Assembly (NCBI GenBank): GCA_963800725.1
Contig: CAWDCE010000017.1
Coordinates: 186,001 to 250,000, forward strand
DNA: 64,000 bases
Reading direction: 5' to 3'
DNA from: Bog-473 sp963800725
GTDB lineage: Bacteria; Actinomycetota; Acidimicrobiia; Acidimicrobiales; RAAP-2
The notes under the pieces are model-generated. The model saw only the letters and a list, made by a program, of their open reading frames with translations. It did no database searches and was not told where the DNA came from. The position numbers were made by a program, and so were the translations under genes. Positions 9,496 to 17,943 of this stretch are shown in pieces; within the stretch, counting starts at the first letter, position 1, and each line of letters starts with the position of its first letter.

Positions 9496-9933
9496 TCACC
9501 GACCCGGAAGGCGCGTCGTCACTTCCTGGAGGAACCAACCATTGCCGTCGGGATCCTCGAATGATGCAAATGACCCATAGGTCACGTGCTCTGGAGCCGG
9601 TCCCGGGGCGCGTGCAGCCGTTCGGGCGTGATGGAACACCCCTCCGGTGTCATGGAAGACCTCGCTGACCCCGACCCCGCGGGCCACCAGTTCGGCCCGG
9701 GCCGCTTCGATGTCGGTGACGACAAGCTGGAGGCCTTCAACCGAGCCCGGCCGGGCCGAGGTCACCTGGCTGCCGAAGATGATCGAGCACGCCGAACCCG
9801 GCGGCGTCAGTTGCACGACCCGGAAGCCGCCGTCACCGGGGAAATCTGCGTCCAATCGCCATCCCAGAGACTCGTAGAACGCCTTGGCCCGGTCGACATC
9901 GGACACCGGGAGCACCACCACTTCGAGCTTCAT
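9496..9933 (-). CDS. VOC family protein (glyoxalase/bleomycin-resistance fold)
   Basis: A 145-residue protein, starting MKLEVVVLPVSDVDRAKAFY and ending SFEDPDGNGWFLQEVTTRLP. These are the two halves of the vicinal oxygen chelate fold, with the C-terminal Glu-like metal position in FLQEV. An N-terminal sequence VSDVDRAKAFYESLGW is diagnostic of the superfamily. It is the first gene of the operon with the microprotein and the FAD oxidoreductase (59-bp gap to the former). Substrate unknown. The gene is intact. Confidence 0.9.
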   Translation of the reverse strand: MKLEVVVLPVSDVDRAKAFYESLGWRLDADFPGDGGFRVVQLTPPGSACSIIFGSQVTSARPGSVEGLQLVVTDIEAARAELVARGVGVSEVFHDTGGVFHHARTAARAPGPAPEHVTYGSFASFEDPDGNGWFLQEVTTRLPGR

Positions 9934-10295
9934 GTCCACGCCCGCGACTCCTCTCCGTCGGGGCCCATTGCCACTCCTCCCACCGGTGGGAGGCGCTCCC
10001 AATTCCGGATTCGCGCCGCTCGTCGTCAATGTCCAGGGCCAGGGGTCCGAGGCGCTTTCGAGCCTCGGATTTCGACACGCCGACCAGACCGAGGCCGGCC
10101 GACTTGTGCGGGACATGAGGCCGCGCCCAAGCTGCCTCCAAATGGAGGTGACCAGACACGCTCATCTCGTGGACAGTGCAGAACCCGTTCATTACGCTGC
10201 ATCTTCAGCGGTACGTTTCCTCGCCCCGACACCGTGACGCACACGTGCGGGGGCCACCATGGTGCCCCCGCCCTATTGAAGACCTGGAGTAGTGG
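9934..10295. other. divergent intergenic region with palindrome
   Basis: This 362-bp gap separates two divergent VOC genes. It contains a perfect 18-bp palindrome (listed separately) about 45 bp upstream of the left gene. Frames across it show no protein-like pattern on either strand. It should hold both promoters. Confidence 0.5.
9976..9993. promoter_or_regulatory. perfect 18-bp palindrome, putative operator
   Basis: CCTCCCACCGGTGGGAGG is identical to its reverse complement. It lies 43 bp upstream of the VOC start at 9933 and about 300 bp from the divergent VOC gene. It has no loop and no T-run, so a dimeric repressor site is more plausible than a terminator. Confidence 0.45.
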
Positions 10296-10727
10296 ATGAA
10301 CTTTCAAGGTGTCGTAATTAACGTGTCGGACCTCAGCCGGTCGATTGACTTCTACTGCGACGTGCTCGATTTCACGTTGCTTTCCCGAGAGGAGCAACTG
10401 GCGGCGGTAAGCGCCCCGGGGAGCGACCGAACTGAGGTCGTCGTGTTGCGGGCACTTGGGAGCAGTCCCATGGGAGGGGCTCGTCACGTCGGTCTGCGGG
10501 CATTCCTGCTCGACGTCGATTCACCTGATCAACTCGAGCGGATTGCCCATGAGTTGGATTCACGCAAGCTTCTCGTCAGCCGGCGCGAGCACAGCGATTG
10601 GATCGCGGTGGTCGGCCGAGACCCGGACCGGGTGGCGGTGGTCGTGTCCTGCCGCAAAGACGGAGGGGCGCGTGCTGACGAAAGCTGGAAACTACTGGAC
10701 GACCTCCTCTACGGAGTCGGTGAATAA
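10296..10727 (+). CDS. VOC family protein
   Basis: A 143-residue VOC superfamily protein: MNFQGVVINVSDLSRSIDFY at the N-terminus, a central RHVGLRAFLLDVDSPDQLER half and SDWIAVVGRDPDRVAVVVSC near the end. The last strand has Val-Ala-Val-Val in place of the usual metal-binding Glu, so one metal ligand seems absent; it may be a binding protein or a metal-free member. Intact, divergent from the VOC operon on the other strand. The start ATG follows a weak GGAGTAG ribosome-binding site. Confidence 0.85.
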   Translation: MNFQGVVINVSDLSRSIDFYCDVLDFTLLSREEQLAAVSAPGSDRTEVVVLRALGSSPMGGARHVGLRAFLLDVDSPDQLERIAHELDSRKLLVSRREHSDWIAVVGRDPDRVAVVVSCRKDGGARADESWKLLDDLLYGVGE

Positions 10728-10744
10728 GGCAATTCGCCGGCCGG

Positions 10745-11115
10745 AGCGCAGAAGCGACGCGTCGCATCTCCCACGAGGACCACAGCCATGCCGAATTCGT
10801 GCACCTGGCGACCATGGTGGACCACGCCCAGGCGATGGCTCGACCCGACGTCGGCTCTGCGGGCATCCTGCGCCATTGCGGTGCCCCGAATGTGTCGGTG
10901 AAGTACTGCGTCTCGTGGACCACAGACCCGTTCTCGAACTCAATGATGCTCACCGAGTAGGTGGGTACCTTGTCACCCGTAATTACGTATTCGCTCACCC
11001 AGATATCGCCGCGGCAGACGCTACCTTGAACGTTGAAGTGTCGATCGGCGGGGTGCGCACCGCGTTGCGCCAAGATGGCGTCGCGGCCGTAGTGTCGCTC
11101 ACGTCCGAGGTGCAC
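10745..11115 (-). pseudogene. NTF2/SnoaL-like protein, N-truncated
   Basis: The segment RHFNVQGSVCRGDIWVSEYV, then PTYSVSIIEFENGSVVHETQ and YFTDTFGAPQWRRM, matches the C-terminal two thirds of a SnoaL-like NTF2-fold protein of the polyketide-cyclase/ketosteroid-isomerase type. The first 40-50 residues expected for the family are missing: only about 30 codons lie between this segment and the stop of the acyl-CoA dehydrogenase at 11157, and they do not read like the family. After WRRM the frame continues with unrelated residues. This could be decay or one more frameshift region. The stretch 10728-10860 holds nothing else I can identify. Confidence 0.5.
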
Positions 11116-11156
11116 CGAGCCGAGACCCGACGCACAGGGATCTTCATCCCACTTGA

Positions 11157-12371
11157 CTACTTGATGTGGACACCCGAGATGGCCCGAGAGATGACGAGCC
11201 GCTGAATTTCCGAGGTGCCTTCGAAGATGGTGTAGATCTTCGAGTCACGGTGCCAACGCTCGACCGGGTACTCACGGACGTAGCCGTAGCCACCGAGGAT
11301 CTGTATGGCCTGCTCGGTCACCCAGACCGCCGTCTCACCGGCGAACAGTTTGGACTGCGAGCCCTCGCCGTTCTCGAACCGCTTGCCCGACGACGCCATC
11401 CACGCCGCTCGCTGCACCAAGAGGCGGGCCGCGTCGGTGCGCATCTTCATGTCGGCCAACTTGAAGGCGATCGACTGGTTCTCGATGATGGCCTTGCCGA
11501 ACTGCTTGCGCTCCTTCGCGTAATCCAAGGAATACTCATAGGCGGCCCGGGCGATGCCGACCGCCTGTGCGCCAACGATCGGTCGAGAAGCCTCGAACGT
11601 AGCCATGGCGGCCTGCACCGAGTTCTTCTTGCCTTCCCTCGCACGAGCCAGGCGCTCGTCGAGCTTCTCTTTGCCCCCGAGGAGACAACGGCCCGGAACC
11701 CGGCAATCCTGCAATACGACTTCGGCGGTGTGGGAGGCCCGAATGCCCATCTTCTTGAACTTCTGGCCCTGTGAGATGCCGGGCGTGCCCTCTGGAACGA
11801 TGAAACTGGCCTGCCCTCGGCTGCCCAATGCGGGATCAACGGAGAGCACGAGCACGTGGGTATTGGCGATACCGCCGTTGGTAATCCACGTCTTGGTGCC
11901 GTTGAGGACCCACTCGTCCTTGGCCTGGTCGTAGACGGCACGAGACTTGAGGGAGGACACATCGGAACCCGCGTCGGGTTCGGAGACACCGAACGCCGCC
12001 AGCTTCACGTCGTCGGGGGTGCCATAACACTGGGGGATCCATTCGGCCATCTGCTCGGGCGTACCGTTGGCGAAGATCCCCGCAACGGCCAAAGTGGAAC
12101 CGAAGATGGACAGGGCGATGCCGGCATCGCCCCAACTCATCTCCTCATTCACGAGACACAGCAACTGTCCCGTCGGGTCGGCGAAACACTGGGCGATGAA
12201 GTCGTAGGAGTAGAGCCCGTTGCGGGCCGCCTCTTGGATGATCGGCCAAGGCGTCTCCTCGCGCTCATCCCACTCCGCCCCAGCCGGACGAACGACGTTT
12301 TCGGCGAACTCGTGGACCCACTTTTGGATCTGGAGTTGATCCTCGTTGAGCTCGAGAGAGAAGTCAGACAC
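11157..12371 (-). CDS. acyl-CoA dehydrogenase
   Basis: An FAD-dependent enzyme that introduces the alpha-beta double bond into acyl-CoA for beta-oxidation. The 404-residue length from the GTG at 12371 is normal, and that start has an AAGGAGG ribosome-binding site 7 bp upstream. The middle domain shows KLAAFGVSEPDAGSDVSSLK and the substrate-binding WVLNGTKTWITNGG. The C-terminal helical domain has QAVGIARAAYEYSLDYAKER, then the ILGGYGYVREYPVERWHRDS signature with IFEGTSEIQRLVISR; Glu of the FEGTSEIQ loop is the usual catalytic base in several subfamilies. Chain-length specificity is unknown. A 16-bp inverted repeat 61 bp upstream probably controls it. Confidence 0.93.
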   Translation of the reverse strand: MSDFSLELNEDQLQIQKWVHEFAENVVRPAGAEWDEREETPWPIIQEAARNGLYSYDFIAQCFADPTGQLLCLVNEEMSWGDAGIALSIFGSTLAVAGIFANGTPEQMAEWIPQCYGTPDDVKLAAFGVSEPDAGSDVSSLKSRAVYDQAKDEWVLNGTKTWITNGGIANTHVLVLSVDPALGSRGQASFIVPEGTPGISQGQKFKKMGIRASHTAEVVLQDCRVPGRCLLGGKEKLDERLARAREGKKNSVQAAMATFEASRPIVGAQAVGIARAAYEYSLDYAKERKQFGKAIIENQSIAFKLADMKMRTDAARLLVQRAAWMASSGKRFENGEGSQSKLFAGETAVWVTEQAIQILGGYGYVREYPVERWHRDSKIYTIFEGTSEIQRLVISRAISGVHIK

Positions 12372-12431
12372 GAAGAGGCCTCCTTGGGCCGGGGACCCGG
12401 TCACGCACCGGGACCCACGGGAGCTTTTCTG

Positions 12432-12447
12432 GTTACTCAATAGTAAC
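12432..12447. promoter_or_regulatory. inverted repeat, putative TetR-type operator
   Basis: GTTACT-CAAT-AGTAAC is a perfect six-base inverted repeat in an otherwise GC-rich gap, 61 bp upstream of the acyl-CoA dehydrogenase start. Fatty-acid regulators of the TetR family bind similar short AT-containing palindromes. No regulator gene is directly attached. Confidence 0.55.
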
Positions 12448-12529
12448 TTCGGAGATCTCTCGGGTCTAGTCGTTCCCTTTTATGCCTTCTGAACAGCACT
12501 TATACGTGTCGGTGCGGAGTGAAGCGAGC

Positions 12530-13926
12530 TCAACGACGCACTGCGGTGCCGCTTTGGGTGTCTTCGACGGTCCAACCGAGCGCCACCAGTTGATCGCGCA
12601 ACGCGTCGGCCCGGGCGAAGTCGCGCTTGGCCCGGGCCTGGTCGCGCTCGGCCACGAGGCGCGCGGTTTCCTCATCGACGTCCGATGCCGCTGCCTCGAA
12701 GCCAAGCCCGAGCGCTGCGGCCAGCACGCCGGCCGTTTTCCCGAGCACCGAGGCACGCTCGTCGGCCCCGCGGTCGGCGGCGCTGTGAGCCGCAGTCACG
12801 AGTTCGAAGATCCCGGCCAAGGCCCCGGGCGTGTCGAGATCATCGTCCATGTGCGTACGAAAGTCCTCAAGGGCGGCTGCGTCCAAGTCGACTGCCGGGG
12901 CGACCCCTTCGACGACATAGCCACCGGGGGCGCCGTCGAGCACAGCGGCGAGGGAGAAGCGTCGGGCGAAGGTGTCAAGCCGCTCGAGGGCCTTTTCGGC
13001 GTCGGCGACCGTCTCGGCCGTCACCTCGATGGGCGAGCGGTAGTGCCGCGCAGTACCAAGAGTCGGTACGCCCGACCATCGCTACGGGCCAGCAGATCGG
13101 TCAAGGAAGTGAAGTTGCCAAGCGACTTGGACATCTTCTCTCCGTCGACCGTGACCCACCCGTTGTGCACCCAGTGCCACGCGAAGGGGCGGCCTTCGGC
13201 CACGGCCTGGGCCCGCTCGTTCTCGTGATGCGGAAAGGCCAAGTCCTGCCCGCCCCCATGCAGGTCGAAGCCATCGCCCAGGAGATCGAGCGACATGACC
13301 ACGCACTCGGTGTGCCAACCCGGACGGCCCGGCCCCCACGGCGACGGCCAGCTGGGCTCTTCGGGCTTTGCCTTCTTCCACAAGACGAAGTCGAGGGGAG
13401 ACCGCTTCTCGTCCACGGTCTCGACCCTCGCACCGGCCCGCAGGCTCTCGAGGGGTTGGCGGGCCAAAAGTCCGTACCCGTCGACCTGTTCGACATTGAG
13501 ATAGACGCCGTCGGAGATCTCGTAGGCCACGCCGCGCTCGACCAAGTCGACCACGAGGTCGACCATTCGTTCCACGTAAGCCGTGGCGTGGGGGGTGTCG
13601 TTCGGCCGCAACACGCCCAGGGCGTCCATGGCCTCCCACCACCGTGCCTCGTACTCGAGCGCCACGTCCCCCTCGGTGCGCCCCTCCGCCGACGCCCGCT
13701 TGATGATGTTGTCGTCGACGTCGGTGATGTTGGACACATAGCGCACCGCCAGTCCACCGAAGAGGAGGTAACGGCGCAGCACGTCGAAGGTCAAGGTGAA
13801 GCGGCCGTGCCCGATGTGTGGGAGGTCATAGACCGTCGGGCCACAGACATACATCGACACCTCGCCGGGCGTGCGAGGCTCAAACGGGCGAATCGTGCCG
13901 GAAGCGGTGTCATGGAGGTGCAGCAT
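12530..13926 (-). CDS. cysS: cysteinyl-tRNA synthetase, one-base frameshift
   Basis: Charges tRNA-Cys. About 465 residues once a single missing base near 13042 is restored (the frame reads VLRGTTARPS where VLRGHYRSPIEV is expected). Class I signatures are complete: the zinc ligand Cys28 in MYVCGPTVYD, HIGHG at 37-41, the zinc site GWHTECVVMS and HHENERAQ, and KMSKSLGN near 263. The C-terminal helical domain (DTFARRFSLAAVLDG, then AKRDFARADALRDQL) is in the second frame. The mycothiol ligase MshC was considered, but the zinc ligands, full length and C-terminal domain fit CysS. It is divergent from valS with only 20 bp between start codons. Confidence 0.93.
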
Positions 13927-13946
13927 CCGGGTACGGTAACCCGATC

Positions 13947-16508
13947 ATGCCGACCGACACGACCAACGCGCCCGACGTTCCCGACAAGCCCACCATCGAC
14001 GGGGTCGAAGCCACCTGGGCCGAGGTCTGGGAGACCGAGCAGACCTACCGGTTCGACGATTCTGTCCCCCGAGAGCGGGTCTTCTCCATCGACACGCCGC
14101 CTCCGACGGTTTCGGGATCGCTCCACATGGGGTCGGTCTTTGGGTATGTCCAGACCGACGCCCTGGCCCGCTATCGGCGCATGAGCGGGTGGGAGCTCTT
14201 CTACCCAATGGGCTGGGACGACAACGGGCTGCCGACCGAACGCCGAGTCCAGACGTACTTCGGGGTTCGCTGCGACCCGACGCTCCCCTACGACCCGGAC
14301 TTCTCGCCCCCCGACGAGCCGGGCAAGGACGACATCCCCATCAGCCGGCCCAACTTCATCGCGCTCTGCCACCAGCTGACGGCCGAGGATGAGTTGACGT
14401 TCGAGGCCCTGTGGCGCCGACTGGGCCTCTCGGTCGACTGGACCCGGGGCTACGCCACGATCGACGACCGCAGCCGCCGGGCCAGCCAGCGGATGTTCCT
14501 GCGCAATCTCGCCCGCGATGAGGCCTATTCGTCCGAGGCCCCGACGTTGTGGGACGTCGACTACCAAACCGCCGTCGCTCAGGCGGAGATGGAGGATCGA
14601 GAGCGACCCGGGGCCTACCACCGACTCCGCTTCGACGACATAGAGATCGAAACCACCCGGCCCGAGCTGGTCGCCGCCTGCGTCGCCCTCGTGGCGCACC
14701 CCGACGATGAACGGTTCTCCTCGCGTTTCGGCGCCACGGTTCGCACCCCTCTCTTCGGCGTCGAGGTGCCAATCGTCGCCCATCAGCTGGCCGATCCCGA
14801 GAAGGGCTCGGGCATCGCCATGATCTGCACGTTTGGCGACGTCACCGACGTGATCTGGTGGCGCGAGCTAGCGCTGCCCACCCGATCGATCGTGACGCGC
14901 ACCGGCCGCATCGTCGAGACCCCGCCCCAAGGCGTGCCTGATGGTCCGGCCTGGCAGGCCATTGCGGGCACGACCGTCAAGGCGGCCCAGCGCAAGATGG
15001 TCGAGCTCTTGGCGGCGTCGGGGGACCTGATTGGTGAACCCAGGGCCATCACCCACCCGGTCAAGTTCTACGAGCGCGGGGATCGGCCCCTCGAGATCGT
15101 CACCAGCCGCCAGTGGTATCTCCGCAACGGTGGGCGTGATGCGTCGCTGCGCGACGCGCTTTTGCGCAGGGGCAACGAGGTGAAGTGGCACCCCCCCTAC
15201 ATGCAGGTGCGCTACGACAATTGGGTCAATGGGTTGAACAGCGACTGGTTGGTCAGCCGCCAGCGCTACTTCGGTGTCCCGGTCCCGGTGTGGTACCCCG
15301 TTGGTCCGAGCGGCGAGCCCGACTATTCGGCGCCCATCGTGCCGGACGAAGATCGTCTGCCCATCGATCCGACGACAGATGTGCCCGATGGTTTCGACCC
15401 GACCCAACGCGGGGAGCCCGGGGGCTTCATGGGCGACCCCGACGTCATGGATACCTGGGCCACCTCATCGCTCACTCCCCAGATCGCCTGCGGCTGGGAG
15501 GATGACCCCGCCCTCTTCGCCGCCACCTTCCCAATGGACCTTCGGCCACAGGGCCACGAGATCATCCGTACCTGGCTGTTCGCCACCACGCTGCGTAGCC
15601 ACCTCGAGCACGACACCGTGCCGTGGCACAACACGACCATCAATGGCTGGGTCCTCGACCCCGACCACAAGAAGATGTCCAAATCCAAGGGCAATGTGGT
15701 GACCCCGATGCCCTTGGTCGAGCAATTCGGGTCGGACGCCGTGCGCTACTGGGCCTGCAACGGCCGCCCTGGCACCGACACCGCCGTCGACACGGGCGTG
15801 ATGAAGATCGGTCGCCGCCTGGCCATCAAGATCTTGAACGCCTCGAAGTTCGCCCTCGGCCGCCTCGGTGACGAGGCCGCCCCTGGCGCGGCACAGATCA
15901 GTGAACCCCTCGACCTCGCGCTGTTGGCTCAACTGGCCGGGATCGTGGCCGCCGCCACGGCGGCGCTCGACGAGTTCGACTACACCCGGGCCCTAGAAGC
16001 CACCGAGACGTTCTTCTGGTCGTTCTGCGACGATTACGTGGAGCTGGTCAAGACCCGGGCCTATGGACAAGATGCCGCCGACGACGCCCCCGCCGCGTCA
16101 GCGCGGGCCACCCTTGCCCTGGCTCTCTCGGTTCAACTGCGGCTCTTCGCCCCCTTCTTGCCCTTCGTCACCGAAGAGGTCTGGCACTGGTGGCAACCAG
16201 GCTCGGTGCACAAAGCGCCGTGGCCGAGCAGCGCGGAGCTGGGTGGGCACCTCGGCGCCGACCAGACCGTGTTGACGGCGAGTGCGCAGGTCCTGGCCCT
16301 GGTGCGACGAGCCAAGACCAACGAGAAGCGATCCATGCGCTCACGGGTCGCCCGACTTGTGGTGACCGGACCGCCCGCCATATTGGCCGCGGTCGAGGCC
16401 GCCCGCCGGGACCTGATCGACGCCGGAGGGATCGATGAGCTGGTGTTCGAGGAAGGACCCGAACTCGATGTGGTGGCCGTCCTGGCCGATGAGGGCTCTG
16501 CTCCTTAG
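13947..16508 (+). CDS. valS: valyl-tRNA synthetase
   Basis: Class I synthetase charging tRNA-Val, 853 residues. Supporting features: TPPPTVSGSLHMGSVFGY at the nucleotide-binding site, GWDDNGLPTERRVQTYFGVR, the editing-domain stretch IEIETTRPELVAACVALVAH, the DVMDTWATSSLTPQI segment, KMSKSKGNVVTP near 576, and an anticodon-binding helical domain ending about residue 850. The first signature reads HMGS rather than the usual HIGH-type H-x-G-H, so the second histidine is Ser63. Otherwise the protein is complete and intact. The family is the ValS type with long GVRCDP... insertion seen in actinobacteria. Its stop overlaps livF by 4 bp on the other strand. Confidence 0.93.
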   Translation: MPTDTTNAPDVPDKPTIDGVEATWAEVWETEQTYRFDDSVPRERVFSIDTPPPTVSGSLHMGSVFGYVQTDALARYRRMSGWELFYPMGWDDNGLPTERRVQTYFGVRCDPTLPYDPDFSPPDEPGKDDIPISRPNFIALCHQLTAEDELTFEALWRRLGLSVDWTRGYATIDDRSRRASQRMFLRNLARDEAYSSEAPTLWDVDYQTAVAQAEMEDRERPGAYHRLRFDDIEIETTRPELVAACVALVAHPDDERFSSRFGATVRTPLFGVEVPIVAHQLADPEKGSGIAMICTFGDVTDVIWWRELALPTRSIVTRTGRIVETPPQGVPDGPAWQAIAGTTVKAAQRKMVELLAASGDLIGEPRAITHPVKFYERGDRPLEIVTSRQWYLRNGGRDASLRDALLRRGNEVKWHPPYMQVRYDNWVNGLNSDWLVSRQRYFGVPVPVWYPVGPSGEPDYSAPIVPDEDRLPIDPTTDVPDGFDPTQRGEPGGFMGDPDVMDTWATSSLTPQIACGWEDDPALFAATFPMDLRPQGHEIIRTWLFATTLRSHLEHDTVPWHNTTINGWVLDPDHKKMSKSKGNVVTPMPLVEQFGSDAVRYWACNGRPGTDTAVDTGVMKIGRRLAIKILNASKFALGRLGDEAAPGAAQISEPLDLALLAQLAGIVAAATAALDEFDYTRALEATETFFWSFCDDYVELVKTRAYGQDAADDAPAASARATLALALSVQLRLFAPFLPFVTEEVWHWWQPGSVHKAPWPSSAELGGHLGADQTVLTASAQVLALVRRAKTNEKRSMRSRVARLVVTGPPAILAAVEAARRDLIDAGGIDELVFEEGPELDVVAVLADEGSAP

Positions 16509-17206
16509 AGGTAGGCGACCATGGCCGCGTCGGCCATTTCGTCTGGGGTGCCTCGGTGAGCAATGCGTCCGTGCAGCATGATGGCGGCGCCGTCGGCGAT
16601 GCCGAGTGCGGTGCTCACAAACTGCTCGACCAACACCACGGTCACCCCACCGGCGGCGATCTGGCCCACCAACTCGTAGAGTTCGCCAACAATGATCGGG
16701 GCCAGTCCCATCGACATCTCGTCGAGCAGCAGGACCTTGGTCTCACCCGCCAGCGCGCGCGAGATGGCGAGCATCTGCTGCTCCCCTCCCGACAGCGTTC
16801 CGGCCAGCTGCTTGCGTCGTTCCTTCAAGCGGGGAAACTGCACGTAGGCCCGCTCTTCGACCTCGGACTGATTTACGTCGCCGCGGTAGGTCCACATGCG
16901 CAGGTTGTCGCGCACCGTCAGGTTGGGAAAGACGCCCCGGCCCTCGGGCAAGGCGACGACGCCGACGCGGGCGAGGGCTTCGGGGGTCCACCTCGCCGGT
17001 TCGATGCCGTCCATCGAGATTGTGCCAGCCGTCGCCGGCAAGCGGCCGTTGAGGACCTTGAGCAGCGTGCTCTTTCCGCCGCCGTTCGGTCCCAACAGGG
17101 CGAAGACTGCACCGGCGGGGATCTCGAGGTCGACGCCGTGCAGCACCTCGATGCGACCGTAGGCGGCCGTCACCCCCTCGATCACGATACGCGGCGGAGA
17201 GCTCAT
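16505..17206 (-). CDS. livF: branched-chain amino-acid-type ABC transporter ATPase LivF
   Basis: Cytoplasmic ATPase of 233 residues in a HAAT-family importer. Walker A GPNGGGKS at 39-46, signature LSGGEQQ near 141, Walker B VLLLDEMSMGLAP, and the closing HRGTPDEMADAAMVAYL typical of LivF. The Walker A has GGGKS where GAGKS is common, which is an accepted variant. Last gene of the operon, its ATG overlapping the livG stop (ATGA). Confidence 0.92.
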   Translation of the reverse strand: MSSPPRIVIEGVTAAYGRIEVLHGVDLEIPAGAVFALLGPNGGGKSTLLKVLNGRLPATAGTISMDGIEPARWTPEALARVGVVALPEGRGVFPNLTVRDNLRMWTYRGDVNQSEVEERAYVQFPRLKERRKQLAGTLSGGEQQMLAISRALAGETKVLLLDEMSMGLAPIIVGELYELVGQIAAGGVTVVLVEQFVSTALGIADGAAIMLHGRIAHRGTPDEMADAAMVAYL

Positions 17207-17943
17207 GTCGCACCCTCGGAGGGTCCGGGCACCTGCCCGAGGTAGGCCTGTTGCACGATCGGATCGTTGCGGACCTCGTCTGGGGTTCCCGACGCAATGA
17301 CCTCACCGAAGTCGAGGACGTGCACGGTCGAGCAGACACGCATCACGAGGTCGGTGTCGTGCTCGACGAGCAGCACCGCCCTGCCTTCTCCCGCCACCGA
17401 GACGAGCAGGTCGCCAAGCACCTCGGTCTCTCGCTCATCGAGCCCCGAACACGGCTCGTCGAGCAGGAGCACGCTCGGGTCGATGGACAGGGCGCGGGCG
17501 AGTTCAACCAGTCGGGCCGACCCGGTGGAGAGAGCCGACACGGTCTCCCCGGCGTGTTCGCCGACGCCGACGCGATCGAGCAGTGCGGTCGCCGCGGTCT
17601 TCGATGAGCTGCCAAAAGAGTCGAGCGCGACCCGGACATTGTCGGTCGCACTGAGCGTGCCGAAGAGCTCGAGGCGTTGGAACGTGCGGGCCAAGCCCAT
17701 ACGGGCCCGGCGGTGCGGTCCCTTGCGGGTGATGTCGGTCTCGCCCATCATGATGTTGCCGTGGTCGGGACGCTGCAGGCCGCTAATCACATTGAACAAC
17801 GTGGTTTTTCCCGCGCCGTTGGGCCCGATCAACCCGGTCACCTCGCCGGCTTTGGCGGACAGCGTCACCTGCGAGAGTGCGGTCACCCCGCCGAAACGGA
17901 CGCTGACCCCTTGTACGGCCAGGGCGTGCGCGTCAGGCGACAT
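17203..17943 (-). CDS. livG: branched-chain amino-acid-type ABC transporter ATPase LivG
   Basis: A 246-residue ATPase: GPNGAGKTTLFNVISGL as Walker A region, LSTGSARLVELARAL as a divergent signature motif (STG instead of SGG), VLLLDEPCSGLDERE as Walker B. The C-terminus DPIVQQAYLG is the LivG hallmark. The signature Ser-Thr-Gly deviation is seen in some LivG proteins of actinobacteria (recalled). Overlaps the permease gene by 11 bp. Confidence 0.92.
   Translation of the reverse strand: MSPDAHALAVQGVSVRFGGVTALSQVTLSAKAGEVTGLIGPNGAGKTTLFNVISGLQRPDHGNIMMGETDITRKGPHRRARMGLARTFQRLELFGTLSATDNVRVALDSFGSSSKTAATALLDRVGVGEHAGETVSALSTGSARLVELARALSIDPSVLLLDEPCSGLDERETEVLGDLLVSVAGEGRAVLLVEHDTDLVMRVCSTVHVLDFGEVIASGTPDEVRNDPIVQQAYLGQVPGPSEGAT

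Noticed and set aside
10770..10900. Plus-strand stretch SHAEFVHLATMVDHAQAMA, loosely like a DUF305 helix
   Set aside because: No start, no flanking DUF305 pattern, and it lies antisense to the tail of the NTF2-like remnant.
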